DNA of 42,463 nt. Origin: Pseudomonas gessardii. GTDB taxonomy: Bacteria; Pseudomonadota; Gammaproteobacteria; Pseudomonadales; Pseudomonadaceae. Location: positions 1-42,463 of the forward strand of contig NZ_MNPU01000051.1 in the NCBI RefSeq assembly GCF_001983165.1. The letters run 5' to 3'. A program made the translations under genes and the position numbers. Shown here piece by piece: positions 28,164 through 36,197 of the stretch; position 1 is the first letter of the stretch; each line of letters opens with the position of its first letter. The notes under the pieces are model-generated. The model was not told the origin of the DNA. It searched no databases and worked only from the letters and a program-made list of their open reading frames with translations.

Positions 28164-29591
28164 TTACAGGGTCAGGAAGCCGTCGTAGAGCCCATAGGCC
28201 GCCACCAGGGCGCCAATGACCACTGCGGCGAAAATCAGCTTCTCGACGTTGGTGAAAATCGGTTTGCCCAGTTCACGCTTGGCCTTGGCGAACAGGATCG
28301 CGCCAGGGGCGTAGAGCAGGGCGGAGAGCAGCAGGTACTTGGTGCCGCCGGCATACAGCAGCCAGACCGCGTAGATCAGGGCGATGGCGCCGATAAACAG
28401 GTCTTTCTTGCGTTCGGCCAGGGCCGCCTCGTAGGTCTCGCCGCGTACCGCCAGCAGCAGCGCGTAGGCCGCCGACCATAGGTAGGGCACGAGGATCATC
28501 GAGGTGGCGAGGTAGATCAGCGACAGGTAGGTACTGGCGGAAAACAGCGTGATCACCAGGAAGATCTGCACCATGGCATTGGTCAGCCACAGGGCGTTGA
28601 CCGGCACATGGTTGGCGTTTTCCTTACGCAGGAACTCCGGCATGGTGTGGTCTTTGGCGGCGGCGAACATGATCTCTGCACACAGCAGCACCCACGACAG
28701 CAGCGCGCCCAGCAGGGAGATGATCAGGCCGACGCTGATCAGCACCGCGCCCCAGTGGCCGACCACATGCTCCAGTACGGCCGCCATCGACGGGTTCTGC
28801 AGCTTGGCCAGTTCCGGTTGGGTCATGATCCCCAGGGACAGCACGTTCACCAGCATCAGGAACAACAGCACGGTGATAAAGCCGATGACGGTAGCCTTGC
28901 CCACGTCCGAGCGTTTTTCGGCACGGGACGAGAAGATGCTCGCGCCTTCGATGCCGATAAACACCCAGACGGTGACCAGCATCATGTTGCGCACCTGGTT
29001 CATCACACTGCCCAAGTCGGGGTTTTTCACGCCCCAGATATCAGCGGTGAAGATGTCCAGTTTGAAGGCGAACAGCGCAATCAGCACAAACAGCACCAGC
29101 GGCACGACCTTGGCGACGGTGGTCACCAGGTTGATGAACGCCGCTTCCTTGATCCCGCGCAGCACCAAAAAATGCACGGCCCACAACAGCACCGAGGCAC
29201 CAATCACCGCCGCCGGGGTATTGCCTTCGCCGAAGATGGGGAAGAAGTAACCGAGGGTGCTGAACAGCAGCACGAAGTAGCCGACGTTGCCCAGCCAGGC
29301 ACTGATCCAGTAGCCCCAGGCGGACGAGAAGCCCATGTAGTCGCCAAAACCGGCCTTGGCGTAGGCATAGACACCGCCGTCCAGGTCAGGTTTGCGATTG
29401 GCCAGGGTCTGGAACACAAACGCCAGGGTCAACATACCGACGGCCGTGATGACCCAACCAATCAGTACCGCACCGACATCGGCGCTGGCGGCCATGTTTT
29501 GCGGCAACGAGAAGATCCCGCCGCCAATCATTGAGCCCACAACAAGAGCAACAAGGGCGCCTAATCGAAGTTTTCCGGGAGATTCAGACAT
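28164..29591 (-). CDS. arcD: Arginine/ornithine antiporter (operon copy)
   Basis: A 475-residue, 12-span inner-membrane antiporter of the APC family exchanging arginine for ornithine. The start at 29591 (MSESPGKLRLGAL) follows GGAG. Family motifs are VVGSMIGGGIFSLPQNMA and FVFIGIEGASIFSSRAEKRSDVG. First gene of arcDABC, behind the Anr-type promoter at 29625-29666. A colinear 475-residue paralogue starts 447 bases away in the opposite direction. Confidence 0.95.
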   Translation of the reverse strand: MSESPGKLRLGALVALVVGSMIGGGIFSLPQNMAASADVGAVLIGWVITAVGMLTLAFVFQTLANRKPDLDGGVYAYAKAGFGDYMGFSSAWGYWISAWLGNVGYFVLLFSTLGYFFPIFGEGNTPAAVIGASVLLWAVHFLVLRGIKEAAFINLVTTVAKVVPLVLFVLIALFAFKLDIFTADIWGVKNPDLGSVMNQVRNMMLVTVWVFIGIEGASIFSSRAEKRSDVGKATVIGFITVLLFLMLVNVLSLGIMTQPELAKLQNPSMAAVLEHVVGHWGAVLISVGLIISLLGALLSWVLLCAEIMFAAAKDHTMPEFLRKENANHVPVNALWLTNAMVQIFLVITLFSASTYLSLIYLATSMILVPYLWSAAYALLLAVRGETYEAALAERKKDLFIGAIALIYAVWLLYAGGTKYLLLSALLYAPGAILFAKAKRELGKPIFTNVEKLIFAAVVIGALVAAYGLYDGFLTL

Positions 29592-29624
29592 TGCGTGACT
29601 CCAATGCAGGAGAAGAGAGATCAC

Positions 29625-29666
29625 AGAATAAAACTGTGCGCTATTCAAACAACTGACTCAGATCAC
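29625..29666 (-). promoter_or_regulatory. Anr-type promoter of arcDABC
   Basis: On the minus strand, GTGAT-CTGA-GTCAG (29653-29666) resembles the Anr box TTGAT-N4-ATCAA, with the central bases kept. A -10 element TATTCT lies at 29625-29630. If transcription starts near 29618, the box is centred at -41.5, the standard position for an Anr/FNR-activated promoter, and the leader is about 27 bases. The half-sites are imperfect, so this is probable rather than certain. Confidence 0.6.
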
Positions 29667-30020
29667 TTCATTGGCACATTCCATTGTGAATTAAAGACTT
29701 ATGAATAAATGCCACAGGCGTATAATCGCCCGGATAAGCATGTCCCAGAGCTTTGGCCCGTTTGGGTTCAGCCTATAGACGCAAGGCGTGGATGTTTGAA
29801 GCTAGCCCGTTTTCGCGGATGTGCAAACTTTTTCAAAAGGCTTTGCCGAATACCTCTCATGGATAAACACAAGTGGTATTTAAATTCTAAATTTGCCTAA
29901 ACTCGCCTAACAGAAATGTCATTAAGTTATGAGACGAGCAGTTTTATTCGCTATAGCTAATAAACGTTGCCTGTTTTCGATAAATTAGCCGTGTGTGCAG
30001 TTGTTAGCTTGACGACTGTT
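29667..30020. other. Spacer between the divergent arcD genes, possible extra promoter
   Basis: No coding region is supported. A perfect TATAAT is at 29721-29726 on the plus strand without a good -35. About 170 bases with several short self-complementary stretches follow, ending in an AT-rich part (29870-29990). This could be a short transcript or the leader of the second arcD; no tRNA fold or clear terminator was found. Confidence 0.35.
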
Positions 30021-30038
30021 TGATCAACAGGAGTTCCT

Positions 30039-31466
30039 ATGTCGCAACCGGCACAAAAGCTGCGCCTCAGCGCCCTCGTGGCATTGGTAGTGGGCTCGAT
30101 GATTGGCGGCGGGATCTTCTCGTTGCCGCAGAACATGGCGGCGCGGGCCGAGGTGGGGGCGATCCTGATCGGTTGGGGCATCACCGCCATAGGCATGTTG
30201 ACCCTGGCGTTTGTGTTCCAGACCCTGGCCAACCGCAAGCCCAACCTGGATTCGGGGGTGTATGCCTACGCCAAGGCCGGGTTTGGCGACTACATGGGTT
30301 TCTCGTCGGCCTGGGGCTACTGGATCAGTGCCTGGATGGGCAACGTCGGCTATTTCGTATTGCTGTTCAGCACCCTGGGTTATTTTTTTCCGGTATTCGG
30401 CCAAGGCAATACACCGGGGGCGATCGGCTGCGCGTCGCTGCTGCTGTGGGCCGTGCATTTTCTGGTGATGCGCGGGATCAAGGAAGCGGCGTTTATCAAC
30501 CAGGTCACCACCGTGGCCAAGATCGTGCCGCTGCTGATGTTTATCGTGATCGCCGCCGTGGCGTTCAAGGCGGACATTTTCACCCGGGATATCTGGGGCC
30601 TGGGTAACCCGCAATTCGGTGGGGTGATGGACCAGGTGCGCAACATGATGCTGGTCACCGTGTTTGTGTTTATCGGCATCGAAGGCGCCAGCGTGTACTC
30701 GGCCCGCGCCGAAAAACGCTCAGACGTGGGCCGTGCCACAGTGATCGGGTTTGTCGGGGTGTTGGCCCTGCTGGTGCTGGTCAACGTGCTGTCTCTGGGG
30801 ATCATGAGCCAGCCTGACTTGGCCAACTTGCAGAACCCGTCCCTGGCGGGCGTGCTGGAACATATTGTCGGCCCCTGGGGCGCGATGTTGATCAGCATCG
30901 GCCTGGCGGTGTCGCTGCTGGGCGCGTTGCTGTCATGGGCCTTGCTGTGCGCCGAGATTCTCTACGCCACCGCCCATGACAAGACCATGCCGGCCTTCCT
31001 GAAAAAGGAAAACGCCAACCGTGTGCCGGTCAATGCGCTGTGGCTGACCAATGTGATGATCCAGCTGTTCCTGGTGATCACCCTGTTTTCGGCCAGCACC
31101 TACACCACGCTGATCTACCTGGCGTCGTCGATGATCCTGGTGCCGTATTTATGGTCGGCGGCCTATGCCGTGCTGCTGTGCGGGAGGGGGGAAACCTACG
31201 AGGGGGCCCATGGCCAGCGGCTCAAGGACCTGCTGGTGGGGGTGATTGCCCTTGGCTATGCGGTGTGGCTGTTGTATGCCGGAGGCTTGAAATACCTGCT
31301 GCTGTCGGCGCTGCTGTATGCCCCGGGGGTGATCCTGTTTGCCCAGGCCAAGCGCGAACAGGGCCAGCCGCTGTTTACCTTGTTGGAAAAGGGCATTTTC
31401 AGCTGCGTGATCGCTGGCGCCAGCCTGGCGGCGTATGGGTTGTACAGTGGTGTGCTGACCTTGTGA
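30039..31466 (+). CDS. Second arginine/ornithine antiporter (ArcD paralogue)
   Basis: This 475-residue APC-family antiporter aligns with the operon ArcD from end to end without gaps, and most residues are identical. The VVGSMIGGGIFSLPQNMAAR and VFIGIEGASVYSARAEKRSDVG motifs are shared. AGGAG lies 7 bases before the ATG at 30039. It is divergent from arcDABC with no partner enzyme downstream. I saw no Anr box close to its start, so it may be expressed aerobically and serve arginine or ornithine uptake. Substrate is inferred from the paralogue. Confidence 0.9.
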   Translation: MSQPAQKLRLSALVALVVGSMIGGGIFSLPQNMAARAEVGAILIGWGITAIGMLTLAFVFQTLANRKPNLDSGVYAYAKAGFGDYMGFSSAWGYWISAWMGNVGYFVLLFSTLGYFFPVFGQGNTPGAIGCASLLLWAVHFLVMRGIKEAAFINQVTTVAKIVPLLMFIVIAAVAFKADIFTRDIWGLGNPQFGGVMDQVRNMMLVTVFVFIGIEGASVYSARAEKRSDVGRATVIGFVGVLALLVLVNVLSLGIMSQPDLANLQNPSLAGVLEHIVGPWGAMLISIGLAVSLLGALLSWALLCAEILYATAHDKTMPAFLKKENANRVPVNALWLTNVMIQLFLVITLFSASTYTTLIYLASSMILVPYLWSAAYAVLLCGRGETYEGAHGQRLKDLLVGVIALGYAVWLLYAGGLKYLLLSALLYAPGVILFAQAKREQGQPLFTLLEKGIFSCVIAGASLAAYGLYSGVLTL

Positions 31467-31488
31467 AATTGTTGTGCCTGGGCGGGCC

Positions 31489-31559
31489 TTATCGCGGGCA
31501 AGCCCGCTCCCACATAAGTTGTACACGGTCAACTGTGGGAGCGGGCTTGTCGGGTCGCC
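31489..31559. repeat. REP pair in the reverse arrangement
   Basis: ATCGCGGGCAAGCCCGCTCC at 31491-31510 is followed by GTGGGAGCGGGCTTGTCGGG at about 31535-31554. The two face away from each other, opposite to the usual REPIN in this window. They lie between the convergent arcD paralogue and the CoA-transferase gene, where they may serve as a bidirectional stop. Confidence 0.85.
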
Positions 31560-31585
31560 GCATCGGCGCGATGACCCTTTCAAGG

Positions 31586-32938
31586 TCACCACTGTGCTCG
31601 ATGCGCCCCCAATTCCCCCGCCGGCAAATCCCACTGCAACGGGGTCCCGGTAACAGTGACCGGCGCCAGCAGCCGATGCGCCGGCCCCCAGGCCGTCTGC
31701 TCCACCAGCAGCCCCTGATCACCGGGCTCTTCCTCACGCAAGGCGGGCTGCTTCACGCCTTGTCCCGCCTCGACCAACAGCTTCGCCGTACGCGCCAGTG
31801 ACAGGCGTGCCGAACCGCCGTGCCCGCTGCTTAAGCGCTCGGCCAAGGCCTGTATCGCACTGGCCGCCATCAGGTAGCCGGTGGCGTGGTCCAGGGCCTG
31901 CACCGGCAGCGGCACGGGTTTATCTGCCTGCTTGCACTGCATGCCGGCGTGGGCGATGCCGCTGCTCATCTGCACCAGGCTGTCGAAGCCCCGGCGATTG
32001 CGCCACGGGCCGCTCCAGCCGTAGGCGTTGAGGCTGACGTCGATCAGGCCGGGGGCCAGTTGCTGGCGTGCAGTGGCGTTGTAACCCAGTTGCTCCAAGG
32101 CATCTGCCCGATAACCGTGAAACAGAATGTCGGCATCCTTGAGTAAATTTTCGAATAATTGCCGGCCGTTGGCGGTTTTAAGGTCAAGGCGTGCGCAGCG
32201 CTTGCCCAGGGTCATTTCCGGTACGACCCCAGGTTCGTTCCAGGCGGGGGCATCGATGCGCAAGACGTCGGCGCCAAGCCCCGCGAGAAAACGACTGGCC
32301 ACGGGGCCGGCCAGGACGCGGGTCAGGTCCAGGACCTTGACCCCCGCCAGCGGGCGCGCCACGTTGCCGAGCCAGCGGGTGTTGCCGGCTGTGTCGAAGC
32401 GCTCGCGCGCAACCAACGGTTCCTGATTGACCGCCAACCCTTGCGGATGGGCCTGCCACTCCTGCCAGGTGCGCATCTGCGCGGCGCAGCCAGCCTCATC
32501 GATAATCGCCTGCTCCAGTTCGGCAGCGCTCCACGGGGCGACCTTGAGCGTCATCGCCGCCCGGTCCGCGACCGGCCCCAGCACCCGTTCGGCGGCAGCG
32601 CGATGGTGGGGGGCATTGGTGTGCAGGCGGATCCAGCCGTCGGCGCAGGCATAGTCGCCGGCAATCGGGTCCCACAACGGCGGCACGCTCCAGCCCTGTG
32701 GGCGCAGGGAGCTGGAGAACCAGAATGAGGCCAGGCGCCGGTCAACGCTGACCAGGGGCAGGCGCCCGGTCTGTTGTGCCAGCAGGCGGGCCAGGGCCTG
32801 AGCTGCAGCCCCCAGGCTGGCGCAGGCCAGCTCAGTGACGGCGAAGGTTGACGGCAGGGCGCCGGCTTCAGTGCACGCCAGCGGCGTGGGCGGCAGATCG
32901 AGTGCACGCTGGATCGAGGTGAGCAGATCAGTCATCAA
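31586..32938 (-). CDS. CoA-transferase family III protein (CaiB/BaiF type)
   Basis: A 450-residue protein of the class III CoA-transferase family. The core starts at about residue 198 with ARPLAGVKVLDLTRVLAGPV and LGADVLRIDAP. The motif SGPWRNRRGFDSLVQMSSGI should hold the catalytic aspartate. The first 190 residues are a separate, weaker half, so it resembles the longer, duplicated members of the family. The acyl substrate is unknown. It starts 37 bases after the sensor kinase stop, in the same direction, with no visible functional link. Confidence 0.82.
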   Translation of the reverse strand: MMTDLLTSIQRALDLPPTPLACTEAGALPSTFAVTELACASLGAAAQALARLLAQQTGRLPLVSVDRRLASFWFSSSLRPQGWSVPPLWDPIAGDYACADGWIRLHTNAPHHRAAAERVLGPVADRAAMTLKVAPWSAAELEQAIIDEAGCAAQMRTWQEWQAHPQGLAVNQEPLVARERFDTAGNTRWLGNVARPLAGVKVLDLTRVLAGPVASRFLAGLGADVLRIDAPAWNEPGVVPEMTLGKRCARLDLKTANGRQLFENLLKDADILFHGYRADALEQLGYNATARQQLAPGLIDVSLNAYGWSGPWRNRRGFDSLVQMSSGIAHAGMQCKQADKPVPLPVQALDHATGYLMAASAIQALAERLSSGHGGSARLSLARTAKLLVEAGQGVKQPALREEEPGDQGLLVEQTAWGPAHRLLAPVTVTGTPLQWDLPAGELGAHRAQW

Positions 32939-32975
32939 AGGCCCTCCATAAGAGAAGGGCCATCATAGAAGATCT

Positions 32976-34319
32976 TCAGGGGTGTGCTGCAATCCCCGGC
33001 TGCAAGGGCAAGTCCAGGGTGGCGATAAATCCGCCTTCGGGATGATTGGCCAGGGTCAGGCTGCCGCCGTGCCGTTCGGCGGCCCGGCGGGCGATGGCCA
33101 GGCCCAGGCCGTGACCCTGTGCGGTTTGCCCGGGGGCGCGGTAAAACGGCTCGCCCAATGACTGCAGGTGCTCGGCGTCGACGCCCGGGCCATGGTCGCG
33201 CACGCTGATGACGATGCGCTCGCCGTCGCGCTGGGCGTGCATTTCAATGGGCTGGGCGGGTGGGTTGAAGCGCAGCGCATTGCGCAGCAGGTTGTCCACC
33301 GCCCGTTCGACCATATGTGGCCAGCCCTTGAGCTTGAGCACAGGGTCGGTGTGCAACTGCACGTGCTGGTCCGGGGCGCTGAGTTGGGCGTCTTTTTGCA
33401 GGGTCTTGAGCAGGGGGTTGAGGTCGATGTCTTCGGCGCTGGCGTTGTCGGCGTCGACCCGCGCCAGTACCAGGATCTCGCTGATCAGGGCTTCGAGGCG
33501 ATCACATTCGAGGGTCAGGCGCGGCCAGAGTTTTTCTCGTGCCTGGGGCGTGGCCCGTTCCGCCAGGGCCAGGGCGATCCGCAGGCGCGCCAGGGGCGAG
33601 CGCAGTTCGTGGGACACATCCCTGAGCAGTTGCCGCTGGCTGCCGATCAGGCTTTGCAGGCGTGCGCCCATGCGATTGAAGTCGGTGGCCAGCACGCCGA
33701 ACTCATCACGCCGGTTGGCCAGGCGCGCCAGGCTGTTTTGCTGGTATGTGGCCTGGCCCAGGTCGTGGACCGCACCGCGCAGACGGCTGAGGGGACGGGT
33801 GATGGACAGGGTCACCAGCAGGCTGAACAGGGTCAGCACCACCAGGGCAATCGCCAGGGCGCTCAGCGGCCAGAGCAGGCTGCTGCGATGCCAGGCGTCC
33901 AACTCCGGCAGGGCGATGCGGTAGATCAGCAGGTAGGTATCGCCGGTTTTTTCGCTGGTGTACTCGGCCGTCAGGCGGCGCCACGGCAGCCGGCCCTCAT
34001 GGCTCTCATGCTGGCGGGCTTCAAAGGCGGCGGCGCGGCGCGGGAAGGTGCCACGTACCATCGGGTCGCCACTCTCATTGAGCACCTGCACATCGACGTG
34101 GTACTGGCGTTTGCGCTGTTGCAACAAATCCTGGGCGGCGTCCTCGCCCTGGGTTTCATAGCGCTGGGTCCATTCTTCGGCCAGGTTCTTGAGGCCGGGA
34201 TGGCGGCTGAGAATCCAGGCGTCCTGGTTGAGCATATGCCCAAGCAGGATCGACAGCCCGGCAACCAGGGCGATGGCCAGCCAGAAACTGGCAAGGATGC
34301 GCCAGAAGAGTGAACGCAC
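32976..34319 (-). CDS. cpxA: CpxA-like sensor histidine kinase
   Basis: A 447-residue membrane kinase. Two membrane spans (about 8-28 and 150-172) enclose a periplasmic sensor part. A HAMP domain follows (ITRPLSRLRGAVHDLG), then the phospho-acceptor His237 in RDVSHELRSPLARLRI, and an ATPase domain with N box (NLLRNALRFNP), G1 (DHGPGVD) and G2 (GHGLGLAIARRAAE). With the neighbouring OmpR-type regulator and Spy-like protein it matches the CpxR/CpxA-like cluster of P. aeruginosa (PA3204-PA3206), which answers envelope stress. Name by synteny and domain order. Confidence 0.88.
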   Translation of the reverse strand: MRSLFWRILASFWLAIALVAGLSILLGHMLNQDAWILSRHPGLKNLAEEWTQRYETQGEDAAQDLLQQRKRQYHVDVQVLNESGDPMVRGTFPRRAAAFEARQHESHEGRLPWRRLTAEYTSEKTGDTYLLIYRIALPELDAWHRSSLLWPLSALAIALVVLTLFSLLVTLSITRPLSRLRGAVHDLGQATYQQNSLARLANRRDEFGVLATDFNRMGARLQSLIGSQRQLLRDVSHELRSPLARLRIALALAERATPQAREKLWPRLTLECDRLEALISEILVLARVDADNASAEDIDLNPLLKTLQKDAQLSAPDQHVQLHTDPVLKLKGWPHMVERAVDNLLRNALRFNPPAQPIEMHAQRDGERIVISVRDHGPGVDAEHLQSLGEPFYRAPGQTAQGHGLGLAIARRAAERHGGSLTLANHPEGGFIATLDLPLQPGIAAHP

Positions 34320-34340
34320 AGGAAACCCTCAAACAGGAAA

Positions 34341-34366
34341 AGCCCAGCGGCACGGGCCGCTGGGCT
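34341..34366 (-). terminator. Strong hairpin between the Spy-like gene and the kinase gene
   Basis: AGCCCAGCGGC-ACGG-GCCGCTGGGCT, an 11-bp perfect stem followed on the minus strand by TTTCCTGTTT. Probably a partial terminator that keeps kinase expression below that of the periplasmic protein. Confidence 0.65.
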
Positions 34367-34383
34367 GGGAGGTCGCTAGCGCA

Positions 34384-34845
34384 TTATTGCGCTTTTTGCG
34401 GTTGTTGCGCTTTCCAGGCCTGGAACTGCTGCCACTCGGCCTGGCGCTCGGCGCGTTTCTTCGCCATGTCGTCGAACTTCTTCTGCTGCTCGGGCTTGAG
34501 CAGGGCGCGGATATCGGCTTGGGTTTTCTGCTTGGCGGCGGCCATTTCGTCGTTCATGGCTTTTTGCTCAGCGGCCGGGAGTTTATCCAGGTACTTCTTG
34601 ACCAGTTGCTGGCGGCCTTCCCGTTGTTCGCCCATCAGCTTGCCGATCTGCTGGCGCTGTTCGCGGGTCAGGTCCAGTTGGCTGAAGGGGCCGCCTTTGC
34701 CGCGCATGCCGTGTTCACCGCCGTGGCCCGGGCCATCCATCATGTGGCCTTGCGGACCGCCCATCGGGCCTTGGCCTTCTGGCATGGCCATGGCGACGGT
34801 AGGCAGGGCTGCGGCGAACATCAGAGCGATAAGGGTCTTGCGCAT
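34384..34845 (-). CDS. Spy/CpxP-like periplasmic protein (LTXXQ motif)
   Basis: A 153-residue exported protein with a signal peptide (about 1-21, ending TVAMA), a glycine/methionine/histidine-rich linker (about 24-50), and a helical part with the LTXXQ-type motif (LDLTREQRQQIGKLM) and a second similar repeat (LLKPEQQKKFDDM). Family members act as periplasmic chaperones, or restrain the Cpx kinase as CpxP does. The His/Met-rich linker could bind metal, which is inference. It lies between the regulator and kinase genes. Confidence 0.88.
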   Translation of the reverse strand: MRKTLIALMFAAALPTVAMAMPEGQGPMGGPQGHMMDGPGHGGEHGMRGKGGPFSQLDLTREQRQQIGKLMGEQREGRQQLVKKYLDKLPAAEQKAMNDEMAAAKQKTQADIRALLKPEQQKKFDDMAKKRAERQAEWQQFQAWKAQQPQKAQ

Positions 34846-34926
34846 GGTGTTTCTCCTTGTCTCGGTTCCGGTGAGTCCGGATGTGAGTAGATTACAAAGA
34901 TCAAGGTCAGCCGCCGTCAGCGCAGA

Positions 34927-34942
34927 GTAAAGTTTCGGTAAG
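34927..34942. promoter_or_regulatory. Candidate CpxR box upstream of the Spy-like gene
   Basis: GTAAA-GTTTCG-GTAAG, a tandem 5-mer pair with 11-bp period that fits the CpxR consensus GTAAA-N4-8-GTAAA with one mismatch. It is about 80-97 bases upstream of the Spy-like gene and would allow autoregulated expression of that gene and the kinase. Confidence 0.5.
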
Positions 34943-34952
34943 GGAGAGGGGC

Positions 34953-34981
34953 AGCGGCAAGCCGGCTTTTCACTTGCCGCT
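34953..34981 (-). terminator. Hairpin after the response regulator gene
   Basis: AGCGGCAAG and CTTGCCGCT pair around an 11-base loop, 18 bases past the regulator stop codon. No U-run follows on the minus strand, so termination is uncertain. Confidence 0.4.
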
Positions 34982-34998
34982 CATCACGTGTCGCTGCC

Positions 34999-35676
34999 TT
35001 AAAGACAGTAATAGTAGCCGCGGCTGCGCAGGGCCACGATCCGCGGGCGGCCATCGGCATGGGGGCCGATTTTCTTGCGCAGGTTGCTGACGTGCATGTC
35101 CAGGCTGCGGTCATACAGGGTCAGCTTGCGGCCCAGGGCGATCTGCGCCAGCTCCTGCTTGTCCAGGGGCTCGCCCGGCTGGCGCAGCAAGGCTTCCAGC
35201 AGGCGGCTTTCGGACAGGGTGAGGGTCAGTTCCTGATGGTCGATGATCACGACGCCACGCACCGGGCTGAAGCACAGGTCGCCCAGTTCCAGCTGGGTCG
35301 ACACGGCCGTCGGGTGGCTGCGGCGCAACACCGCCCGCAGGCGGGCAGTCAGTTCGCGGGGGTCGCAGGGCTTGGCCAGGTAGTCATCGGCGCCCAGTTC
35401 CAGGCCAAGGATCCGGTCCAGGGGCTCGCCCCGGGCCGAGAGCATCAGTACCGGCAGTTCCGGGTGGTCGGCGCGCAATTGCTTGAGCAACTCCAGGCCG
35501 CTGCCATCGGGCAGCATCACGTCCAGCACCACGGCCGCCGGAGCGGCTTCGGCCAGGACCTTGCGCGCGCTCACGCCGTCATGGCAAGCGCGCACCTGGA
35601 AACCTTCCTGGTTCAACCAACTGGTCAGCAGCTCACAGAGCTCCTGGTCATCATCTATCAGTAACAGCTCGCTCAT
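34999..35676 (-). CDS. cpxR: CpxR-like response regulator (OmpR family)
   Basis: A 225-residue regulator. The receiver domain has the acidic pocket (LIDDDQELCELL), phospho-acceptor Asp52 (VVLDVMLPDGSG) and Lys102 (LAKPCDPREL). The C-terminal winged helix of OmpR type ends with LDMHVSNLRKKIG and ALRSRGYYY. Partner of the kinase encoded two genes downstream. In P. aeruginosa the equivalent CpxR activates an efflux operon; that role here is only possible. The small coiled-coil membrane protein gene ends 8 bases before its start. Confidence 0.9.
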   Translation of the reverse strand: MSELLLIDDDQELCELLTSWLNQEGFQVRACHDGVSARKVLAEAAPAAVVLDVMLPDGSGLELLKQLRADHPELPVLMLSARGEPLDRILGLELGADDYLAKPCDPRELTARLRAVLRRSHPTAVSTQLELGDLCFSPVRGVVIIDHQELTLTLSESRLLEALLRQPGEPLDKQELAQIALGRKLTLYDRSLDMHVSNLRKKIGPHADGRPRIVALRSRGYYYCL

Positions 35677-35683
35677 GACTCAC

Positions 35684-36091
35684 TCAATTTAGCCATTGTC
35701 GACGGCGTCGATGCCCACCACTGGCGAAGATACCGCACAGCAGGGAAACCAACGCAACTCCCGCGCCAATCACGAACCATTGCTGCTGGTCGGTCAGCCA
35801 GCGTGGCAGGGCGCCACCTTGCGCGTCCTTGAGTTGCTGGGCCAGGCGCTGATTGTCCTGGCGCAGCCGGCTCAGTTGCGCACTCTCGCGGGCGGCATCG
35901 GCAGTTTGCAATTGTTTGCCCAGTTCTTCGCGCAGGCGTTCGCTTTCTTTCAAGCGTTGCTGCAACTCGGTGATCTGGCTGCCGGCACTCAAGGACAGGG
36001 GCGTTGAACTGCCGGTGTTCGAGGTTTCTTCAGCCTGGGCCGTAGCCCCGATCATTAACACTGCCAACAGACACAACTGACGTAAGCGCAT
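35684..36091 (-). CDS. Small exported coiled-coil membrane protein (YgiM-like end, no SH3 domain)
   Basis: 135 residues from the ATG at 36091, chosen because AGGAG precedes it. It has a signal peptide (about 1-20), a serine/threonine linker, a coiled coil (about 40-90, ITELQQRLKESERLREELGKQLQ...), a C-terminal membrane span (FVIGAGVALVSLLCGIFAS) and a basic tail (GGHRRRRQW). This resembles the second half of the YgiM/TIGR04211 proteins, which normally carry an SH3b domain after the signal peptide; that domain is missing here. It precedes the CpxR-like gene by 8 bases and could be co-transcribed. Function unknown. Confidence 0.75.
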   Translation of the reverse strand: MRLRQLCLLAVLMIGATAQAEETSNTGSSTPLSLSAGSQITELQQRLKESERLREELGKQLQTADAARESAQLSRLRQDNQRLAQQLKDAQGGALPRWLTDQQQWFVIGAGVALVSLLCGIFASGGHRRRRQWLN

Positions 36092-36197
36092 CGGAACTCC
36101 TGATTCCACACGAATATTCAGAACGTTGTCGGCAGGTTACCGAGAATAATGAGCGATTAGGAGTACGCCGAACCCAATAGGTTCAGCGCCACCCGGA

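Noticed and set aside
29721..29830. Possible tRNA, because of GGGTTCAGCC resembling a T-loop
   Set aside because: No matching acceptor stem, anticodon arm or CCA end can be drawn around it.
33168..34313. Plus-strand frame opposite the sensor kinase
   Set aside because: Shadow frame; low-complexity Gly/Gln/Val composition, no ribosome binding site.
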